Of a stretch of DNA of 64,000 nt, positions 53,167 through 63,988 are shown in pieces. The notes under the pieces are model-generated. The model was not told the DNA's origin. It searched no databases and was given only the letters and a program-made list of their open reading frames with translations. Numbering within the stretch: the first letter of the stretch is position 1; each line of letters starts with the position of its first letter. Both the position numbers and the translations under genes were made by a program. Location of the stretch: NCBI RefSeq assembly GCF_000196175.1, contig NC_005363.1, forward strand, positions 744,001 to 808,000. The letters are read 5' to 3'. The stretch comes from Bdellovibrio bacteriovorus HD100 (GTDB lineage: Bacteria; Bdellovibrionota; Bdellovibrionia; Bdellovibrionales; Bdellovibrionaceae).

Positions 53167-54966
53167 ATGGATCCTAAATACATACGCAATTTCTCTATTA
53201 TCGCTCACATCGACCACGGCAAATCTACTTTGGCTGACGGTCTTCTTTCCGCCACCGGCTCATTGTCGGATCGTGAGAAAAAGGATCAGTTCCTCGACAA
53301 CATGGAACTTGAGCGCGAACGCGGCATCACCATCAAAGCTCAAACAGTCTGTCTGGATTTCAAATCCAAAGACGGCAACATGTATCAGATCAACTTGATC
53401 GATACACCGGGGCACGTGGACTTCTCTTACGAAGTGTCCCGTTCTTTGGCCGCTTGTGAAGGCGCGATTCTTGTCGTTGACGCCGCTCAAGGGGTGGAAG
53501 CACAAACCCTGGCGAACGTTTATCTGGCCATGGAAAATAATCTTGAGATCATTCCTGTTCTGAACAAGATTGATCTTCCGTCCGCAGATCCAGAAGGTGT
53601 TGCGAAGCAGATCGAAGACACTGTCGGCTTGGATTGCACAGGGATCATTCACGCGTCGGCGAAAGAAAAGATCGGTATCACCGATATTCTGGAAGCGATC
53701 GTTGAAAAAGTTCCGCCACCAAAAGCGGACCGCAGCCTGACACCAAGAGCTCTTATTTTCGACTCTTGGTTTGATGCTTATCAGGGCGTTGTTGTCCTGG
53801 TTCGTATGGTCGACGGCGTGATCAAAAAAGGTGACAAGATCAAGTTCATGGCCACCGATCGTGACTATGAAGTTCTGCGCATGGGTAAGTACAAACCATT
53901 CCCGTTAATGCAGGATGTTCTTGAGGCGGGTGAAGTGGGCTTCATCGTCTGTGGTATTAAAGATATCCGTGACGTTCAGGTGGGTGACACCGTCACTTCC
54001 GCAAAACACCCGGCGACCCAGCCTTTGGCAGGTTTCCAGCGTATCAAGCCGATGGTTTTTGCCGGTATCTTCCCGGTCGTGGCTTCTGAATACGAAAACC
54101 TGAAGGACGCTTTGGACAAACTTTGTCTGAATGACTCGTCTTTGACGTTCGAGGTTGAAAAATCCGCGGCACTTGGTTTCGGATACCGTTGCGGTTTCCT
54201 GGGGCTGTTGCACATGGAAATCGTTCAAGAGCGTCTTGAGCGAGAATTCAATCTGGATCTGATCACCACGGCGCCGACGGTTGTTTACCGTATCACAAAA
54301 ACAGACGGCACCGAGATGATGCTGGAAAATCCGTCCGGTATGCCGGTGGAAACCCAGATTGCCAAGTTTGAAGAGCCGTATGTAAAAGTGACCCTGCACA
54401 CGCCGACTGATTATATCGGCGGCATTCTGAAGCTGTGCGAGGACAAGCGTGGTATCCAGCAGAAGATGGAATACGTCACCGACAAAAAAGTCATCATTGA
54501 GTACAAGTTGCCGATGAATGAAATGGTGATGGACTTCTACGATCGTTTGAAATCCATCTCCAAAGGTTATGCTTCTTTGGAGTATGAATTCGTCGGTTTT
54601 GAGGAATCAGACCTGGTGAAGCTGGATATTCTGATTAACGGTGAGGCTATCGATGCCCTGTCTTTGATCGTTCACCGATCCAAGGCGCAAAACCGTGGCC
54701 GCTTGCTGGCTGAAAAAATGAAAGAACTGATTCCTCGTCAGATGTATCAGGTGGCGATCCAGGCAGCTATCGGTGCCAAGATCATCGCGCGTGAGACTCT
54801 GGGGGCAATCAGAAAAGACGTGACCGCCAAGTGTTATGGTGGTGATATTTCCCGTAAGCGTAAGCTTCTGGAAAAGCAAAAAGAGGGTAAGAAGCGCATG
54901 AAGGCCATCGGCCATGTCGAAGTCCCTCAAGAAGCCTTCCTCGCGATCCTGAAAGTCGAAGACTAG
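53167..54966 (+). CDS. lepA: Elongation factor 4 (LepA)
   Basis: 599 residues from ATG 53167 ([20 protein letters not shown]), the family length. Translational GTPase: G1 [16 protein letters not shown]2 [12 protein letters not shown]3 [13 protein letters not shown]4 [11 protein letters not shown]5 ASAKEKIG; the LepA C-terminal domain follows ([20 protein letters not shown]). It back-translocates or helps remodel ribosomes under stress. A longer frame from TTG 53125 would run through the metK terminator and is rejected. lepB follows 10 bases after the stop, the classical lepA-lepB pairing. Confidence 0.97.
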   Translation: MDPKYIRNFSIIAHIDHGKSTLADGLLSATGSLSDREKKDQFLDNMELERERGITIKAQTVCLDFKSKDGNMYQINLIDTPGHVDFSYEVSRSLAACEGAILVVDAAQGVEAQTLANVYLAMENNLEIIPVLNKIDLPSADPEGVAKQIEDTVGLDCTGIIHASAKEKIGITDILEAIVEKVPPPKADRSLTPRALIFDSWFDAYQGVVVLVRMVDGVIKKGDKIKFMATDRDYEVLRMGKYKPFPLMQDVLEAGEVGFIVCGIKDIRDVQVGDTVTSAKHPATQPLAGFQRIKPMVFAGIFPVVASEYENLKDALDKLCLNDSSLTFEVEKSAALGFGYRCGFLGLLHMEIVQERLEREFNLDLITTAPTVVYRITKTDGTEMMLENPSGMPVETQIAKFEEPYVKVTLHTPTDYIGGILKLCEDKRGIQQKMEYVTDKKVIIEYKLPMNEMVMDFYDRLKSISKGYASLEYEFVGFEESDLVKLDILINGEAIDALSLIVHRSKAQNRGRLLAEKMKELIPRQMYQVAIQAAIGAKIIARETLGAIRKDVTAKCYGGDISRKRKLLEKQKEGKKRMKAIGHVEVPQEAFLAILKVED

Positions 54967-54976
54967 GAGAATCAAC

Positions 54977-55765
54977 ATGAGCGACAAACAACCAAAAAGC
55001 TGGGACTTTAGAACGAAACACTTCTGGACAGAGGGTTGGGGCTCTTTGTTCCTGGCGGTGTTCATCGCTTTGTTCATTCGCTGGGGCTTCATCGAAGCTT
55101 ACGTGATTCCATCGGGCTCGATGCTGCCGTCGCTTTTGATTCATGACCATATCTTCGTGAACAAGCTGACTTACGGTCTGCGTGTTCCTTTCAGCGAAAA
55201 ATGGCTGGTGAAATTCAACGAACCTGAGCGTGGGGAAGTGATTGTCTTTAAATATCCTAAAGACATGAGCACTTTCTTCATCAAACGCATCGTGGGCGAG
55301 TCGGGCGACAAGGTTTACTACGAAAACGGGACTCTTTATATCAACGACAAACCGGTTGAAAAAAAGGTTCCAGCCAACATGGATGACTTTGCATGGCTTC
55401 GCGATGCGGACTTCCAGCGTGATGGCAATATCAATGATAGCAAAGAAAACTACGTCGAGTTCACTGAAGTCCTGCCGGCGGGCAAAGCTGCCAAAGAAGG
55501 TAAAGAGCATGCCATCCTTCTTCGCAAGGGTGATATCTATGAAACCTTTGGCCCGGTGACCATTCCGGATGACCATCTGTTTGTCATGGGCGACAACCGC
55601 ATGAATTCTTCAGACAGCCGTGTGTGGGGTTTCCTGCCAAAACAAAACATCCTGGGTCGTGCGATGTTCGTATGGCTAAGTTGCGAAGAAACGGTGCCGA
55701 TGCTTCCGTTCCTGTGCAACCCGCTGACCATCCGCTGGGGACGTTTCTTCCACTCTGTGAACTAG
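54977..55765 (+). CDS. lepB: Signal peptidase I (first of three)
   Basis: 262 residues. One N-terminal membrane anchor (about 20-38, GSLFLAVFIALFIRWGFIEA), then the S26 protease domain: catalytic Ser in VIPSGSMLPSLL, Lys in TFFIKRIVGESGDKV, and box VMGDNRMNSSDSRVWGF. An insertion of about 45 residues (EKKVPANMDDFAWLRD ... NYVEFTEVLPAGKAAKEG) is absent from the third copy. It cuts signal peptides of exported proteins at the periplasmic face. RBS GGAGA before the ATG; last base pairs run into the next gene. Confidence 0.95.
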   Translation: MSDKQPKSWDFRTKHFWTEGWGSLFLAVFIALFIRWGFIEAYVIPSGSMLPSLLIHDHIFVNKLTYGLRVPFSEKWLVKFNEPERGEVIVFKYPKDMSTFFIKRIVGESGDKVYYENGTLYINDKPVEKKVPANMDDFAWLRDADFQRDGNINDSKENYVEFTEVLPAGKAAKEGKEHAILLRKGDIYETFGPVTIPDDHLFVMGDNRMNSSDSRVWGFLPKQNILGRAMFVWLSCEETVPMLPFLCNPLTIRWGRFFHSVN

Positions 55766-56473
55766 ATGTCTGAACCCAAGGCCACTCCCAATCTGAAAGG
55801 AACATGGAATCAGGCGATCCTGACTTTCTTGTTTCCGATTCTGCTGGTGATGGGAGTGCGCTGGGCCTTGTTTGAGCCCTTCGTGATCCCGTCCGGGAGC
55901 ATGATTCCGAATCTTCTGATCCATGACCACATTCTGGTAAAAAAATTCGCTTACGGTCTGCACATCCCTTTCAGTGACAAGTGGCTGGTGCAATGGTCAA
56001 CGCCTGAGCGCGGGGATATCGTGGTTTTCAAGTACCCTGAAAATCCGGATGTCTATTATATCAAGCGTTTGATTGGCCTGCCCGGGGATCAGATTGAAGT
56101 CCGCGCCGGTCGCATTACAGTCAATGGCAAGGCTTTTGAGATGGCTCCTTACGAGGGCCCCCTGGTGAACAATAAAGAGTTTTATTATTTCACTGAAAAC
56201 AACACTCAGAAGTCCTACGTGGTGCGCTTCCTCAGTGAAGAAAACTCGGCCGATGTGCAGGTCTATCAAGTTCCGCCGGATCAGTTCTTCTTTATGGGTG
56301 ACAACCGGGACCAATCCAGTGACTCACGTTTCTGGGGTTTTGTGAAAAACGACTATCTGGTCGGAAAAGCGTCGGTTATCTGGCTATCTTGTAACAGCAC
56401 TTTGCCGACAATGACGTTTGTGTGTGACCCCTCACAAATCCGCTTCAACCGTTTATTTAAGACCTTGGATTAA
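55766..56473 (+). CDS. lepB: Signal peptidase I (second of three)
   Basis: 235 residues, starting directly after the stop of the first copy. Membrane anchor about 14-33 (LTFLFPILLVMGVRWALFEP). Catalytic Ser VIPSGSMIPNLL, Lys YYIKRLIGLPGDQI, box MGDNRDQSSDSRFWGF are intact. Very similar in layout to the first copy (same SDKWLVQW-type stretch and C-terminal CDPSQIRFNRLF against CNPLTIRWGRFF), so the two are a recent tandem pair. Substrate split among the three copies is unknown. Confidence 0.94.
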   Translation: MSEPKATPNLKGTWNQAILTFLFPILLVMGVRWALFEPFVIPSGSMIPNLLIHDHILVKKFAYGLHIPFSDKWLVQWSTPERGDIVVFKYPENPDVYYIKRLIGLPGDQIEVRAGRITVNGKAFEMAPYEGPLVNNKEFYYFTENNTQKSYVVRFLSEENSADVQVYQVPPDQFFFMGDNRDQSSDSRFWGFVKNDYLVGKASVIWLSCNSTLPTMTFVCDPSQIRFNRLFKTLD

Positions 56474-56513
56474 TAGGTCGTCTAAGAAATAATTGAAAGC
56501 CCTCAGAATTGCT

Positions 56514-56543
56514 TTGAAGGTCTCGCCCAAGTCCGTTTAGGAT
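56514..56543 (+). promoter_or_regulatory. Putative sigma70 promoter of the third lepB
   Basis: TTGAAG (56514-56519), 18-base spacer, TAGGAT (56538-56543). Transcription should start at 56550, the A of the ATG, so the message would be leaderless. Confidence 0.5.
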
Positions 56544-56549
56544 TTAGGG

Positions 56550-57224
56550 ATGAATCGTTGGCGGGAATATCTAACAACTTTGGTTTTGGCAGTGGTGTGT
56601 GCACTTTTTGTGCGTCACTTTCTGGTCACCGCTTATAAAGTCCCGACAGGTTCCATGCAACCGGCTCTAAAGCCCGGTGATTTCATCTTTGCCTCACGTG
56701 TGTCTTACGGTGTGCAGATTCCGTTTGCTTCCAAGCGCTGGAATCTGACTTTGCCAGCTCGCGGGGATATCGTGGTGTTCAGTTATCCCAATCAGCCGTC
56801 AGTCACTTACGTCAAACGCGTGGTGGGTTTACCTGGGGATCGGGTGCAGATCGTAAAAGGCCGTCTCGTTCTGAATGACGAACCGGTGTCTTATGAAAAA
56901 TTGGATGCGGCTTCCGATAATCCCAATGCGGAACTCTTTGATATCTTCAAAGAGACTTCCGGTGCCGACTCCTGGCGTGTGATCTTCCAGAAAACTCCAG
57001 ACGACAAAGATTTCGGCCCGCTGGTTGTGCCTCCAGGAGAGGTTTTCCTGTTGGGGGATAATCGTGATGCCAGTGACGACTCGCGCTATTGGGGCACGGT
57101 TCCTATGACCCAGGTGGTGGGCCGCGTGGCTTTAATTTGGCTTTCGCTGGATTGGCAGCAGAAATGGGGTGGCGATCGCTATCCTTCAGTGCGTTGGGAC
57201 CGAGTTTTTTCTACGGTTCATTGA
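56550..57224 (+). CDS. lepB: Signal peptidase I (third of three)
   Basis: 224 residues. Membrane anchor about 8-25 (LTTLVLAVVCALFVRHFLVT), catalytic Ser KVPTGSMQPALK, Lys VTYVKRVVGLPGDRV, box LLGDNRDASDDSRYWGTV. It is more distant from the first two copies, is separated from them by 76 bases and has its own promoter-like hexamers, so it is expressed separately. It is the last of three intact paralogues in 2.3 kb. Possible specialisation for lipoproteins, pilins or prey-directed exports is speculative. Confidence 0.94.
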   Translation: MNRWREYLTTLVLAVVCALFVRHFLVTAYKVPTGSMQPALKPGDFIFASRVSYGVQIPFASKRWNLTLPARGDIVVFSYPNQPSVTYVKRVVGLPGDRVQIVKGRLVLNDEPVSYEKLDAASDNPNAELFDIFKETSGADSWRVIFQKTPDDKDFGPLVVPPGEVFLLGDNRDASDDSRYWGTVPMTQVVGRVALIWLSLDWQQKWGGDRYPSVRWDRVFSTVH

Positions 57225-57249
57225 CAAGGTCTGCCCAAGTACCTAGTCT
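57221..57249 (+). promoter_or_regulatory. Sigma70-type promoter of the pyrB-car operon
   Basis: TTGACA (57221-57226, a perfect -35), 17-base spacer, TAGTCT (57244-57249). The transcript would start near 57256, four bases before the pyrB ATG. The -35 overlaps the stop of the third lepB. No attenuator or PyrR site is seen. Confidence 0.6.
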
Positions 57250-57259
57250 TGGGTTCTAG

Positions 57260-58162
57260 ATGTCGTCTAGGAAAAATTTCTCCATTCTTGATCTTCGTTC
57301 GCTTGAAAAAACAAAAATCGATTTCCTATTCTCTATTGCCGACTCTGTTGCGGCATCAAAATCGGCTCCTATTCAGGGCTTCGGAAAAACCGGAGCCCTT
57401 TTGTTTTTTGAAGCCAGCACTCGCACCCGCATGAGCTTTGAAACGGCCTGTGCTCGTTTGGGAATCCATCCGTTGCGCCTGGATGGCAGCGCGGGCAGCA
57501 GTCTTGAAAAAGGCGAAACCCTGGAAGACACCGTTTTGAATGTCGAGGCCATGAAGCCAGCATTTTTGGTGATCCGCTGTGGGGATGATCTGGATCTGAA
57601 AGATCTTTCCGAAAAAATCAGCACCCCGATTCTGAATGCCGGCTGGGGAAAGAAGGGGCATCCGACGCAGGCGTTGCTGGATGCTTACACACTTCGCAAG
57701 CATCTGGGCACGTGTTCAGGCCAAAAGCTTTTGATCGTGGGCGATGTTCGCCACAGCCGGGTTGCGGCCTCTCACTTTGAGCTGGCAGAAAAGCTGGGTT
57801 ACGAAGTGGCTCTGTGTGGTCCAAAAGAATTTCTTCCGGCCCAGCCACCATGTCGTGTGTTTGCCACTTTGAAGGAAGGCCTTCAGTGGTCCACAGCGAC
57901 GATGGCGTTGCGAGTGCAGTTGGAGCGTCACGAGAATAAATATTCTTTGGCGGACTATCGTGACCAGTATGGTTTCACTGCCAAAAATCTGCAGTCCCTT
58001 TCGGACCAGGCCTTGATCATGCATCCGGGTCCGATCAATCAAGGGATTGAGCTTGATTCCGACGTTCTGAAGGATCCGCGCTGCAAGGTGCTGGATCAGG
58101 TTTCCAATGGTGTTTTGATTCGTCAAAGTCTGATTCAAATGACGTTGAAAGAGGGGGAGTGA
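57260..58162 (+). CDS. pyrB: Aspartate carbamoyltransferase catalytic subunit
   Basis: 300 residues. Joins carbamoyl phosphate to aspartate in pyrimidine synthesis. Carbamoyl-phosphate motif FFEASTRTRMSFETA is intact, with GSSLEKGETLEDT, GKKGHPTQALLDAYTL, VGDVRHSRVAASH and MHPGPINQGIELDSDV. No pyrI-type regulatory gene or dihydroorotase gene adjoins it. It opens an operon with carA, an unknown gene and carB, which make the carbamoyl phosphate it uses. ATG 57260 has no ribosome binding site but follows a strong promoter closely. Confidence 0.96.
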   Translation: MSSRKNFSILDLRSLEKTKIDFLFSIADSVAASKSAPIQGFGKTGALLFFEASTRTRMSFETACARLGIHPLRLDGSAGSSLEKGETLEDTVLNVEAMKPAFLVIRCGDDLDLKDLSEKISTPILNAGWGKKGHPTQALLDAYTLRKHLGTCSGQKLLIVGDVRHSRVAASHFELAEKLGYEVALCGPKEFLPAQPPCRVFATLKEGLQWSTATMALRVQLERHENKYSLADYRDQYGFTAKNLQSLSDQALIMHPGPINQGIELDSDVLKDPRCKVLDQVSNGVLIRQSLIQMTLKEGE

Positions 58163-59226
58163 TGCGCGGCTATCTGGTGCTTGAAGGTGGGGAAGTCTAC
58201 ACCGGTCAATGGCAGGGTGGTGAAGATCGCGCCGGCGAGGTTGTGTTCAACACCTCCCACTCCGGTTACGAAGAAATTGCCACCGATCCGTCTTATTTTT
58301 CTCAAATTGTGGTGATGACCGCCCCCATGCAGGGGAATTATGGGGTTGAAGACGCTGTCTGGGAATCGCGGAAGCTCTGGATCGAGGGCTTCATCTGTCT
58401 GGAAGTTCAGGACAGCGAACGCGACCATGCCTGGAAAAAACGACTGACTGACAATAAAATTCCGATGCTCACCGAACTGGACACGCGGGCTTTGGCTTTG
58501 CGATTGCGTCAGGGCGGAACTCCCTGGGGGGCACTGGTTCAGGCCGGCTCCGAGGCTGAAGCTTTGAAAAAGGCAGACAGCCTGATAGCCGCAAAAAAGA
58601 CTGTTGATAAAGACTGGGTGTACATCGTTTCCCGCAAAGAAGCAGAAACCCGCCGCGGTGAAAACATGGTGGGCCCGAAGGTGGCGGTTCTGGATTTTGG
58701 CAGCAAAGAAAACATCCTGCGTGAACTGCAAAACCGCTGTTCTGAAATCAAGATTTTCAACAGCCGCTCCTCGGTTCAGGAGATTCTGGCTTACAATCCG
58801 GACGGGATCATGCTGACCAACGGCCCGGGCGATCCGGCGGACGTAAAAGTGGCCATCGGCACAGTTCGCGAACTTTTGGGTGTAAAACCGATCTTTGGTA
58901 TCTGCATGGGACACCAGATTCTGGGGCTGGCCCTGGGGGCAAAGACCTACAAGTTAAAATTCGGCCATCGTGGGTCCAATCATCCGATTCGCGACACCCT
59001 GCTTAATCAGATTTATATGACCAGCCAGAACCACGGATACGCCGTGGAAGAGGCTTCTTTGCCTTCTGACGTGAAGGTCACCCATGTGAACCTCAATGAC
59101 GGCACTGTGGCAGGTTTTTATAGTGAAAAACGCAAGTGTTTAGGAATACAATATCACCCGGAAAGTTGTCCTGGGCCGCATGAGGCTTCAGGGCTGTTTA
59201 GCTACTTTGTAGAGCGGATGATATGA
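58162..59226 (+). CDS. carA: Carbamoyl-phosphate synthase small subunit
   Basis: 354 residues. Hydrolyses glutamine and passes ammonia to CarB. N-terminal CPSase domain (RGYLVLEGGEVYTGQWQGGE, NTSHSGYEEIATDPSY), and class I glutaminase with nucleophile in IFGICMGHQILGLALGAKT and His-Glu in IQYHPESCPGP. The ATG at 58162 overlaps the pyrB stop by one base; the GTG one codon earlier is possible. Overlaps the next gene by four bases. Confidence 0.97.
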   Translation: MRGYLVLEGGEVYTGQWQGGEDRAGEVVFNTSHSGYEEIATDPSYFSQIVVMTAPMQGNYGVEDAVWESRKLWIEGFICLEVQDSERDHAWKKRLTDNKIPMLTELDTRALALRLRQGGTPWGALVQAGSEAEALKKADSLIAAKKTVDKDWVYIVSRKEAETRRGENMVGPKVAVLDFGSKENILRELQNRCSEIKIFNSRSSVQEILAYNPDGIMLTNGPGDPADVKVAIGTVRELLGVKPIFGICMGHQILGLALGAKTYKLKFGHRGSNHPIRDTLLNQIYMTSQNHGYAVEEASLPSDVKVTHVNLNDGTVAGFYSEKRKCLGIQYHPESCPGPHEASGLFSYFVERMI

Positions 59227-59891
59227 ACGAATACGAAAAACTGATCGAAAAAATTCTTAACCACTTTGTCAGCGACGCATTCAAGGACGAATTGGCCATG
59301 GCCAAAAAAGAGTTCTTTGAAAACGCCGGTACTCTGGATGAAAACTCCGAGCACTATGAGTCTCGCATGGCGCAGTTCTACGACTGGTATTTTTTCACCC
59401 GTGAACTGAAGGGTTTCGGTCAGACGCCGCTGGAGGCCTGCCTTCTGGTGCGTGAACTTCGTTTCTCTGAGGAAGAGCTGAAAACTCTGGAAGTGCTGAA
59501 GCAGCACCGCCATTCCATTTTCGAGTTTGTGAAAATCAAGGACGGCGACGTCTATATCAAGGATATTCTGCAGAACAAAAAAGGCTTCTTCTCTTCCAAC
59601 GTGATGGTGGTGAAGGCGTCTCCGTTTGTTTTCGGCTTTGACCAGGATGAGTTGTTTGAAGTGCGTTTGATCCCTCAGGGTGATTCCTATGTCTTCACCC
59701 GCGGCTTCTGCTTCCATCCTGAAAGTGCGAAGAAGTTCATTCTGAGCGAGGCCAAGCGTCATCGCAAAGATCCGGATCTGGATCCGGATCTGCTGATGCT
59801 TCGCCTGATTAAAATGCGTTATAAATTTGAACAGTATAAACATGTGAAGCCTGAGCTCATTTACTCCAATGAGGGGAAGCTCGGGATCTAG
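59223..59891 (+). CDS. Uncharacterised protein inside the carA-carB operon
   Basis: 222 residues, acidic and basic mixed, no signal peptide or membrane segment. Helical N-terminal half (EKLIEKILNHFVSDAFKDEL, HYESRMAQFYDWYFFTRELK), a beta-rich centre (IFEFVKIKDGDVYIKDILQN, NVMVVKASPFVFGFDQDELF, RLIPQGDSYVFTRGFCFHPE) and a basic end (KRHRKDPDLDPDLLMLRLIK). It lies between carA and carB, overlapping carA by four bases and 15 bases before carB, so it is cotranscribed with both. I recognise no family; a regulator or assembly partner of the synthase is only a guess from position. Confidence 0.75.
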   Translation: MNEYEKLIEKILNHFVSDAFKDELAMAKKEFFENAGTLDENSEHYESRMAQFYDWYFFTRELKGFGQTPLEACLLVRELRFSEEELKTLEVLKQHRHSIFEFVKIKDGDVYIKDILQNKKGFFSSNVMVVKASPFVFGFDQDELFEVRLIPQGDSYVFTRGFCFHPESAKKFILSEAKRHRKDPDLDPDLLMLRLIKMRYKFEQYKHVKPELIYSNEGKLGI

Positions 59892-59906
59892 TTCGAGGAG
59901 GAAAGA

Positions 59907-62900
59907 GTGCCGCGCAAGTCCAGTATTAAGAGAGTTCTTATTATCGGATCTGGACCCATCGTTATTGGACAAGCCTGTGAGTTTGATTACTCCGGCACTC
60001 AAGCCTGTAAGGCCCTGATGAAAGAGGGCCTCGAAGTCATCCTGGTGAATTCAAATCCCGCCACGATCATGACTGATCCAGAGATCGCCACCCGCGTTTA
60101 TGTTGAGCCTTTGAAGGTCGACTATCTGGAAAAAATCATCGCCAAAGAAATGCCCGATGCGGTGATTCCCACTCTGGGCGGCCAGACGGCTCTGAACCTG
60201 GCTTTGGATCTGCATGCCAAGGGCATCCTGCAAAAATATAAAGTTCAGCTGCTGGGCGCGACACCTCAGGTGATCAAAGCCGGTGAAGACCGCGAAATCT
60301 TCCGCGGTTTGCTGGACAAGATCGGCGCGAAATACCCAAAAAGCCACCTCATCCGCACCTACGAACACGGTCTGCAAATCGCCGATGAACTGGGTTATCC
60401 GATGATCCTGCGCCCGAACTACACTCTGGGCGGGGGCGGCGGTGGTATCGCTTACTCTCCGGAAGAATACAAAAAAATGCTGGTGACAGCTCTGCATGAA
60501 AGTCCGACGTCCGAAGTTCTGGTGGAAGAAAGCATCCTGGGCTGGAAAGAATATGAACTTGAGGTCATGCGTGATCACAAGGGCACGTTCGTGGTCGTAT
60601 GCAGTATCGAAAACCTGGATCCTTGCGGCGTGCACACCGGCGACAGCATCACGGTGGCGCCTCAGCAGACTTTAAGTGATCGTGAATATCAGTCCATGCG
60701 TGATGAGGCCTGCAAGATCATCAATGAAGTGGGTATTGAAACAGGCGGGGCCAACATTCAGTTTGCCGTTCACCCAACGACAAAAGAACGTGTGGTGATT
60801 GAGATGAATCCACGGGTCAGCCGCTCTTCGGCGCTGGCAAGTAAGGCGACGGGGTTCCCGATTGCCAAGATCGCGGCTTTGCTGGCGATTGGTTATTCTC
60901 TGGATGAACTTCAAAATGACATCACCAAAGTAACACCTTCTTGTTACGAACCGGCTTTGGACTACATCGTTACCAAGATCCCGCGTTTCGCCTTTGAAAA
61001 GTTCGCGGGCTCAAAGGACTCCCTGACCACCCAGATGAAAAGCGTCGGCGAAGTCATGGGAATCGGGCGCACGCTGCAGGAATCTTTGATGAAGGCTTTG
61101 GCCAGTCTTGAAAAAGACCCTCAGGCCATTCCAGAGGTGGAACTAGAGACCGGCAAGATCTCTTATCCGAACAGCCGTCGCATCTATCATCTGTTCCAGG
61201 CCTTCCGTGATGGCAAAACCGTGGCGGAAATCGAGGAACTGACGCGCATCAATCCTTATTTCCTGGAGCACATTGAGGCCCTGATCAAATTCGAAAGAAT
61301 GTTCAGGGCGGATTTCACTGAAAACAATGTCGATCTTCTTTTGAAGGCCAAACGCAAGGGTTTCACGGATGCCCGTTTGGCAGCTTTGATTGGCAAAAAG
61401 GAAGCTGACATCCGCGCTTTGCGCGAAAAGCATCAGATGTTCCCGCGCTATCAGCAGGTGGACACTTGTGCCGGTGAATTTGAATCCTCCACGCCGTATT
61501 TCTATTCGTCTTACTGGCCAATGGCTTCGGCCAAAGTTGACGCGCCGGATGCTGTCGTGGTGATCGGCAGCGGTCCGAATCGCATCGGGCAGGGGATCGA
61601 ATTTGATTACAGCTGTGTGCGCGGGGTGAAGGGTTTCCAGAAAAACGGTCGCAAGGTGATTATGGTGAATTCCAATCCCGAAACCGTTTCCACTGACTAT
61701 GACACTTCAGACGTGTTGTTCTTTGAACCTTTGACGGTGGAAAGTCTCTCGGAAATCATGCGCTTTATGAAGCCCTATGGTTTTGTGGCTCAGCTGGGTG
61801 GGCAGACTCCGATTGGGGTGGCTCCGGATCTGGTGAAAGCCGGTTACCGTCTGCTGGGCTCTTCACTTGAAACCATCGATCTGGCGGAAGACCGCGGATT
61901 GTTCTCTAAAATTTGTCGTGAACTGAATTTTGAAATTCCAAACTCCGGCATGGCCGGTTCTTTGGAAGAAGCCCTTCGCATTGAAAAAAATGTCGGTTAC
62001 CCGATGATCTGCCGTCCAAGTTATGTTCTGGGCGGCCGCCGCATGGAAGTGATCGAAAACACTGAGGAGCTTCTGTCTTACTTCCAGCGCCACAAAGACT
62101 ACATCTCTCCTGAAAAGCCGTGCCTGATGGATCAGTTCCTTGCCGGTGCTTTGGAAGTCGACGTCGATCTGGTGCGCGGGGAGGACTGGGTTGTGGTCGG
62201 CGGAATTGTCGAGCATATCGAGGCCGCCGGGGTTCACTCGGGGGATTCCATGGGGGTGTTGCCTCCGCACCGTTTGAAACCGGAAACTTGCGAGCGCATC
62301 GAAGACCTCAGTAAACAACTGGCCAACCGTATCGGTGTGATCGGCCACTTGAATCTGCAATTGGCCGTGAAGAACGATGTGGTGTACATGCTTGAAGCCA
62401 ATCCGCGCAGTTCCCGCTCGGTGCCGTTCGTTGCCAAGGCTACGGGCATTCCGCTGATTGATCTGGGTGTGGCGGCGATGCTGGGTAAAAAGAAGAAAGA
62501 CCTGAAGCTTGAAAACCTCAACTGGAGAAAAACCGAATCCGTGTCCGTAAAGGGTGTGGTATTCCCATTCAAGAAATTCCCGGAATCTGACTCCATTCTG
62601 GGGCCGGAAATGAAATCCACCGGTGAAAGCATGGGCCGCGGAAAGAACTATTCCGAAGCTCTGGCGAAGGCCTTCCTTTCAAGTAACATAAGACTTCCAA
62701 AAATCGGTCAGGTGTTCTTCTCTTTGCGTGATAAAGACAAAGAAGTCATGCTTCCTTTGGCGCGTGAACTTCAGCGCATGGGTTACGGGGTGTCGGCGAC
62801 AACCGGAACAGCGAATTTCTTCAACGAAAAAGGTGTGAACTGCCTTTCGCTTAGAAAAGTCGATGAAGGCCGCCCTCACTGTGTGGACAAGATCCGGTCG

Positions 62901-63101
62901 GGCGATGTGGCCTTTGTGATCAACACCACCTCGGGCCGCCGTGCGATCGAGGCCAGCTTCGACATTCGTCGAGCTTGTACTGACTATAATATTCCATGCC
63001 TCACCGAAAGTGACGCTGCTGAAGCCTTCATTCTTGCTTTGAAAAACGAAAGAAATGAGTCATCATCAGTCGAGGCCCTGGGGGCCATGGAGGAATTTTG
63101 A
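59907..63101 (+). CDS. carB: Carbamoyl-phosphate synthase large subunit
   Basis: 1064 residues with two homologous ATP-grasp halves: [20 protein letters not shown] and [20 protein letters not shown] mark their starts, with [16 protein letters not shown] and [16 protein letters not shown] in the ATP sites, and an MGS-like allosteric domain at the C-terminus (about 930-1064; [40 protein letters not shown]). Makes carbamoyl phosphate for arginine and pyrimidines. GTG start preceded by GAGGAGG. The PhnD-type gene overlaps its stop by four bases. Confidence 0.98.
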   Translation: MPRKSSIKRVLIIGSGPIVIGQACEFDYSGTQACKALMKEGLEVILVNSNPATIMTDPEIATRVYVEPLKVDYLEKIIAKEMPDAVIPTLGGQTALNLALDLHAKGILQKYKVQLLGATPQVIKAGEDREIFRGLLDKIGAKYPKSHLIRTYEHGLQIADELGYPMILRPNYTLGGGGGGIAYSPEEYKKMLVTALHESPTSEVLVEESILGWKEYELEVMRDHKGTFVVVCSIENLDPCGVHTGDSITVAPQQTLSDREYQSMRDEACKIINEVGIETGGANIQFAVHPTTKERVVIEMNPRVSRSSALASKATGFPIAKIAALLAIGYSLDELQNDITKVTPSCYEPALDYIVTKIPRFAFEKFAGSKDSLTTQMKSVGEVMGIGRTLQESLMKALASLEKDPQAIPEVELETGKISYPNSRRIYHLFQAFRDGKTVAEIEELTRINPYFLEHIEALIKFERMFRADFTENNVDLLLKAKRKGFTDARLAALIGKKEADIRALREKHQMFPRYQQVDTCAGEFESSTPYFYSSYWPMASAKVDAPDAVVVIGSGPNRIGQGIEFDYSCVRGVKGFQKNGRKVIMVNSNPETVSTDYDTSDVLFFEPLTVESLSEIMRFMKPYGFVAQLGGQTPIGVAPDLVKAGYRLLGSSLETIDLAEDRGLFSKICRELNFEIPNSGMAGSLEEALRIEKNVGYPMICRPSYVLGGRRMEVIENTEELLSYFQRHKDYISPEKPCLMDQFLAGALEVDVDLVRGEDWVVVGGIVEHIEAAGVHSGDSMGVLPPHRLKPETCERIEDLSKQLANRIGVIGHLNLQLAVKNDVVYMLEANPRSSRSVPFVAKATGIPLIDLGVAAMLGKKKKDLKLENLNWRKTESVSVKGVVFPFKKFPESDSILGPEMKSTGESMGRGKNYSEALAKAFLSSNIRLPKIGQVFFSLRDKDKEVMLPLARELQRMGYGVSATTGTANFFNEKGVNCLSLRKVDEGRPHCVDKIRSGDVAFVINTTSGRRAIEASFDIRRACTDYNIPCLTESDAAEAFILALKNERNESSSVEALGAMEEF

Positions 63102-63988
63102 AACGACTTATTCTCGGACTGCTGACACTTCTTTCGATCTCCACAGCTTTTGCGGCGGAGGGCACCTCTGAAGCAGTCCCTCCCAGTATCACGATTGGCG
63201 TGATCCCTGGAGGCAATCCCGAGAATCTGCGTGAACAGGGCCTGGCTCTGGCAAAAGAGCTTCAGGCCAAACTCAACATTCCGGTCAATATCTACGTTTC
63301 CAAGAACTATGTCGGCTTGATCGAGGCCATGAAGACCAAGAAGGTGGATTTCGCCTTCTTCAGTTCTTCAACATATGTTTTTGCTGAACAGCAGGCTCAA
63401 GCCAAGGTCCTTCTAAAGAAGGTATGGCACGAGCCGTACTACTATTCCATGATCATCACGCCGCAAAGATCCGGGATCAAAAGTCTGAAAGCTTTGAAAG
63501 GCAAAAAAGTGGCCTTCGTTGATGACAAGTCCTCTTCCGGATATTTGTATCCTCAGGTGGCCCTGCGCAAAGAGGGTTTGAGTGATACGGACTTCAAAGA
63601 AGTTGTATTCACCGGCAATCACCAGGCATCCATTCAGTTCCTGGAAGCCAAGAAAGTCGATGCTGCCGCCGTCTTCAGTGACGATGAAAAAGGCACGCAA
63701 GGGGCTTGGGAAAAGTTCGGCACCGATAAAAAAGCGAAATACCGTATTTTGTGGAAAAGCGCTCCGATCCCGAATGATCCATTCTGCGTTCGTCAGGATT
63801 TCTATGATGCTTATCCCAAGACAACCCACACTTTGATGTTCGCGTTGATTGATGCTCTGGAACAGAACCGCAATAAAGACACATACTCTGAAATTTTGGG
63901 TTCTCGCGACTTGATGCCAGCCACCTCCAAACAGTATGATCCTGTCAGGGAGATGGTGAAAGCTTTGAATATCGAGCTGAAGCCATAG
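63098..63988 (+). CDS. PhnD-type phosphate/phosphonate-binding protein
   Basis: 296 residues. Signal peptide [19 protein letters not shown]. Binding-protein fold of the PhnD/PtxB/phosphite group: [94 protein letters not shown]. No permease or ATPase is seen downstream before the window ends, so it may be an orphan or the first gene of a transporter operon. TTG start overlapping the carB stop with GGAGGAA upstream. Confidence 0.85.
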   Translation: MKRLILGLLTLLSISTAFAAEGTSEAVPPSITIGVIPGGNPENLREQGLALAKELQAKLNIPVNIYVSKNYVGLIEAMKTKKVDFAFFSSSTYVFAEQQAQAKVLLKKVWHEPYYYSMIITPQRSGIKSLKALKGKKVAFVDDKSSSGYLYPQVALRKEGLSDTDFKEVVFTGNHQASIQFLEAKKVDAAAVFSDDEKGTQGAWEKFGTDKKAKYRILWKSAPIPNDPFCVRQDFYDAYPKTTHTLMFALIDALEQNRNKDTYSEILGSRDLMPATSKQYDPVREMVKALNIELKP

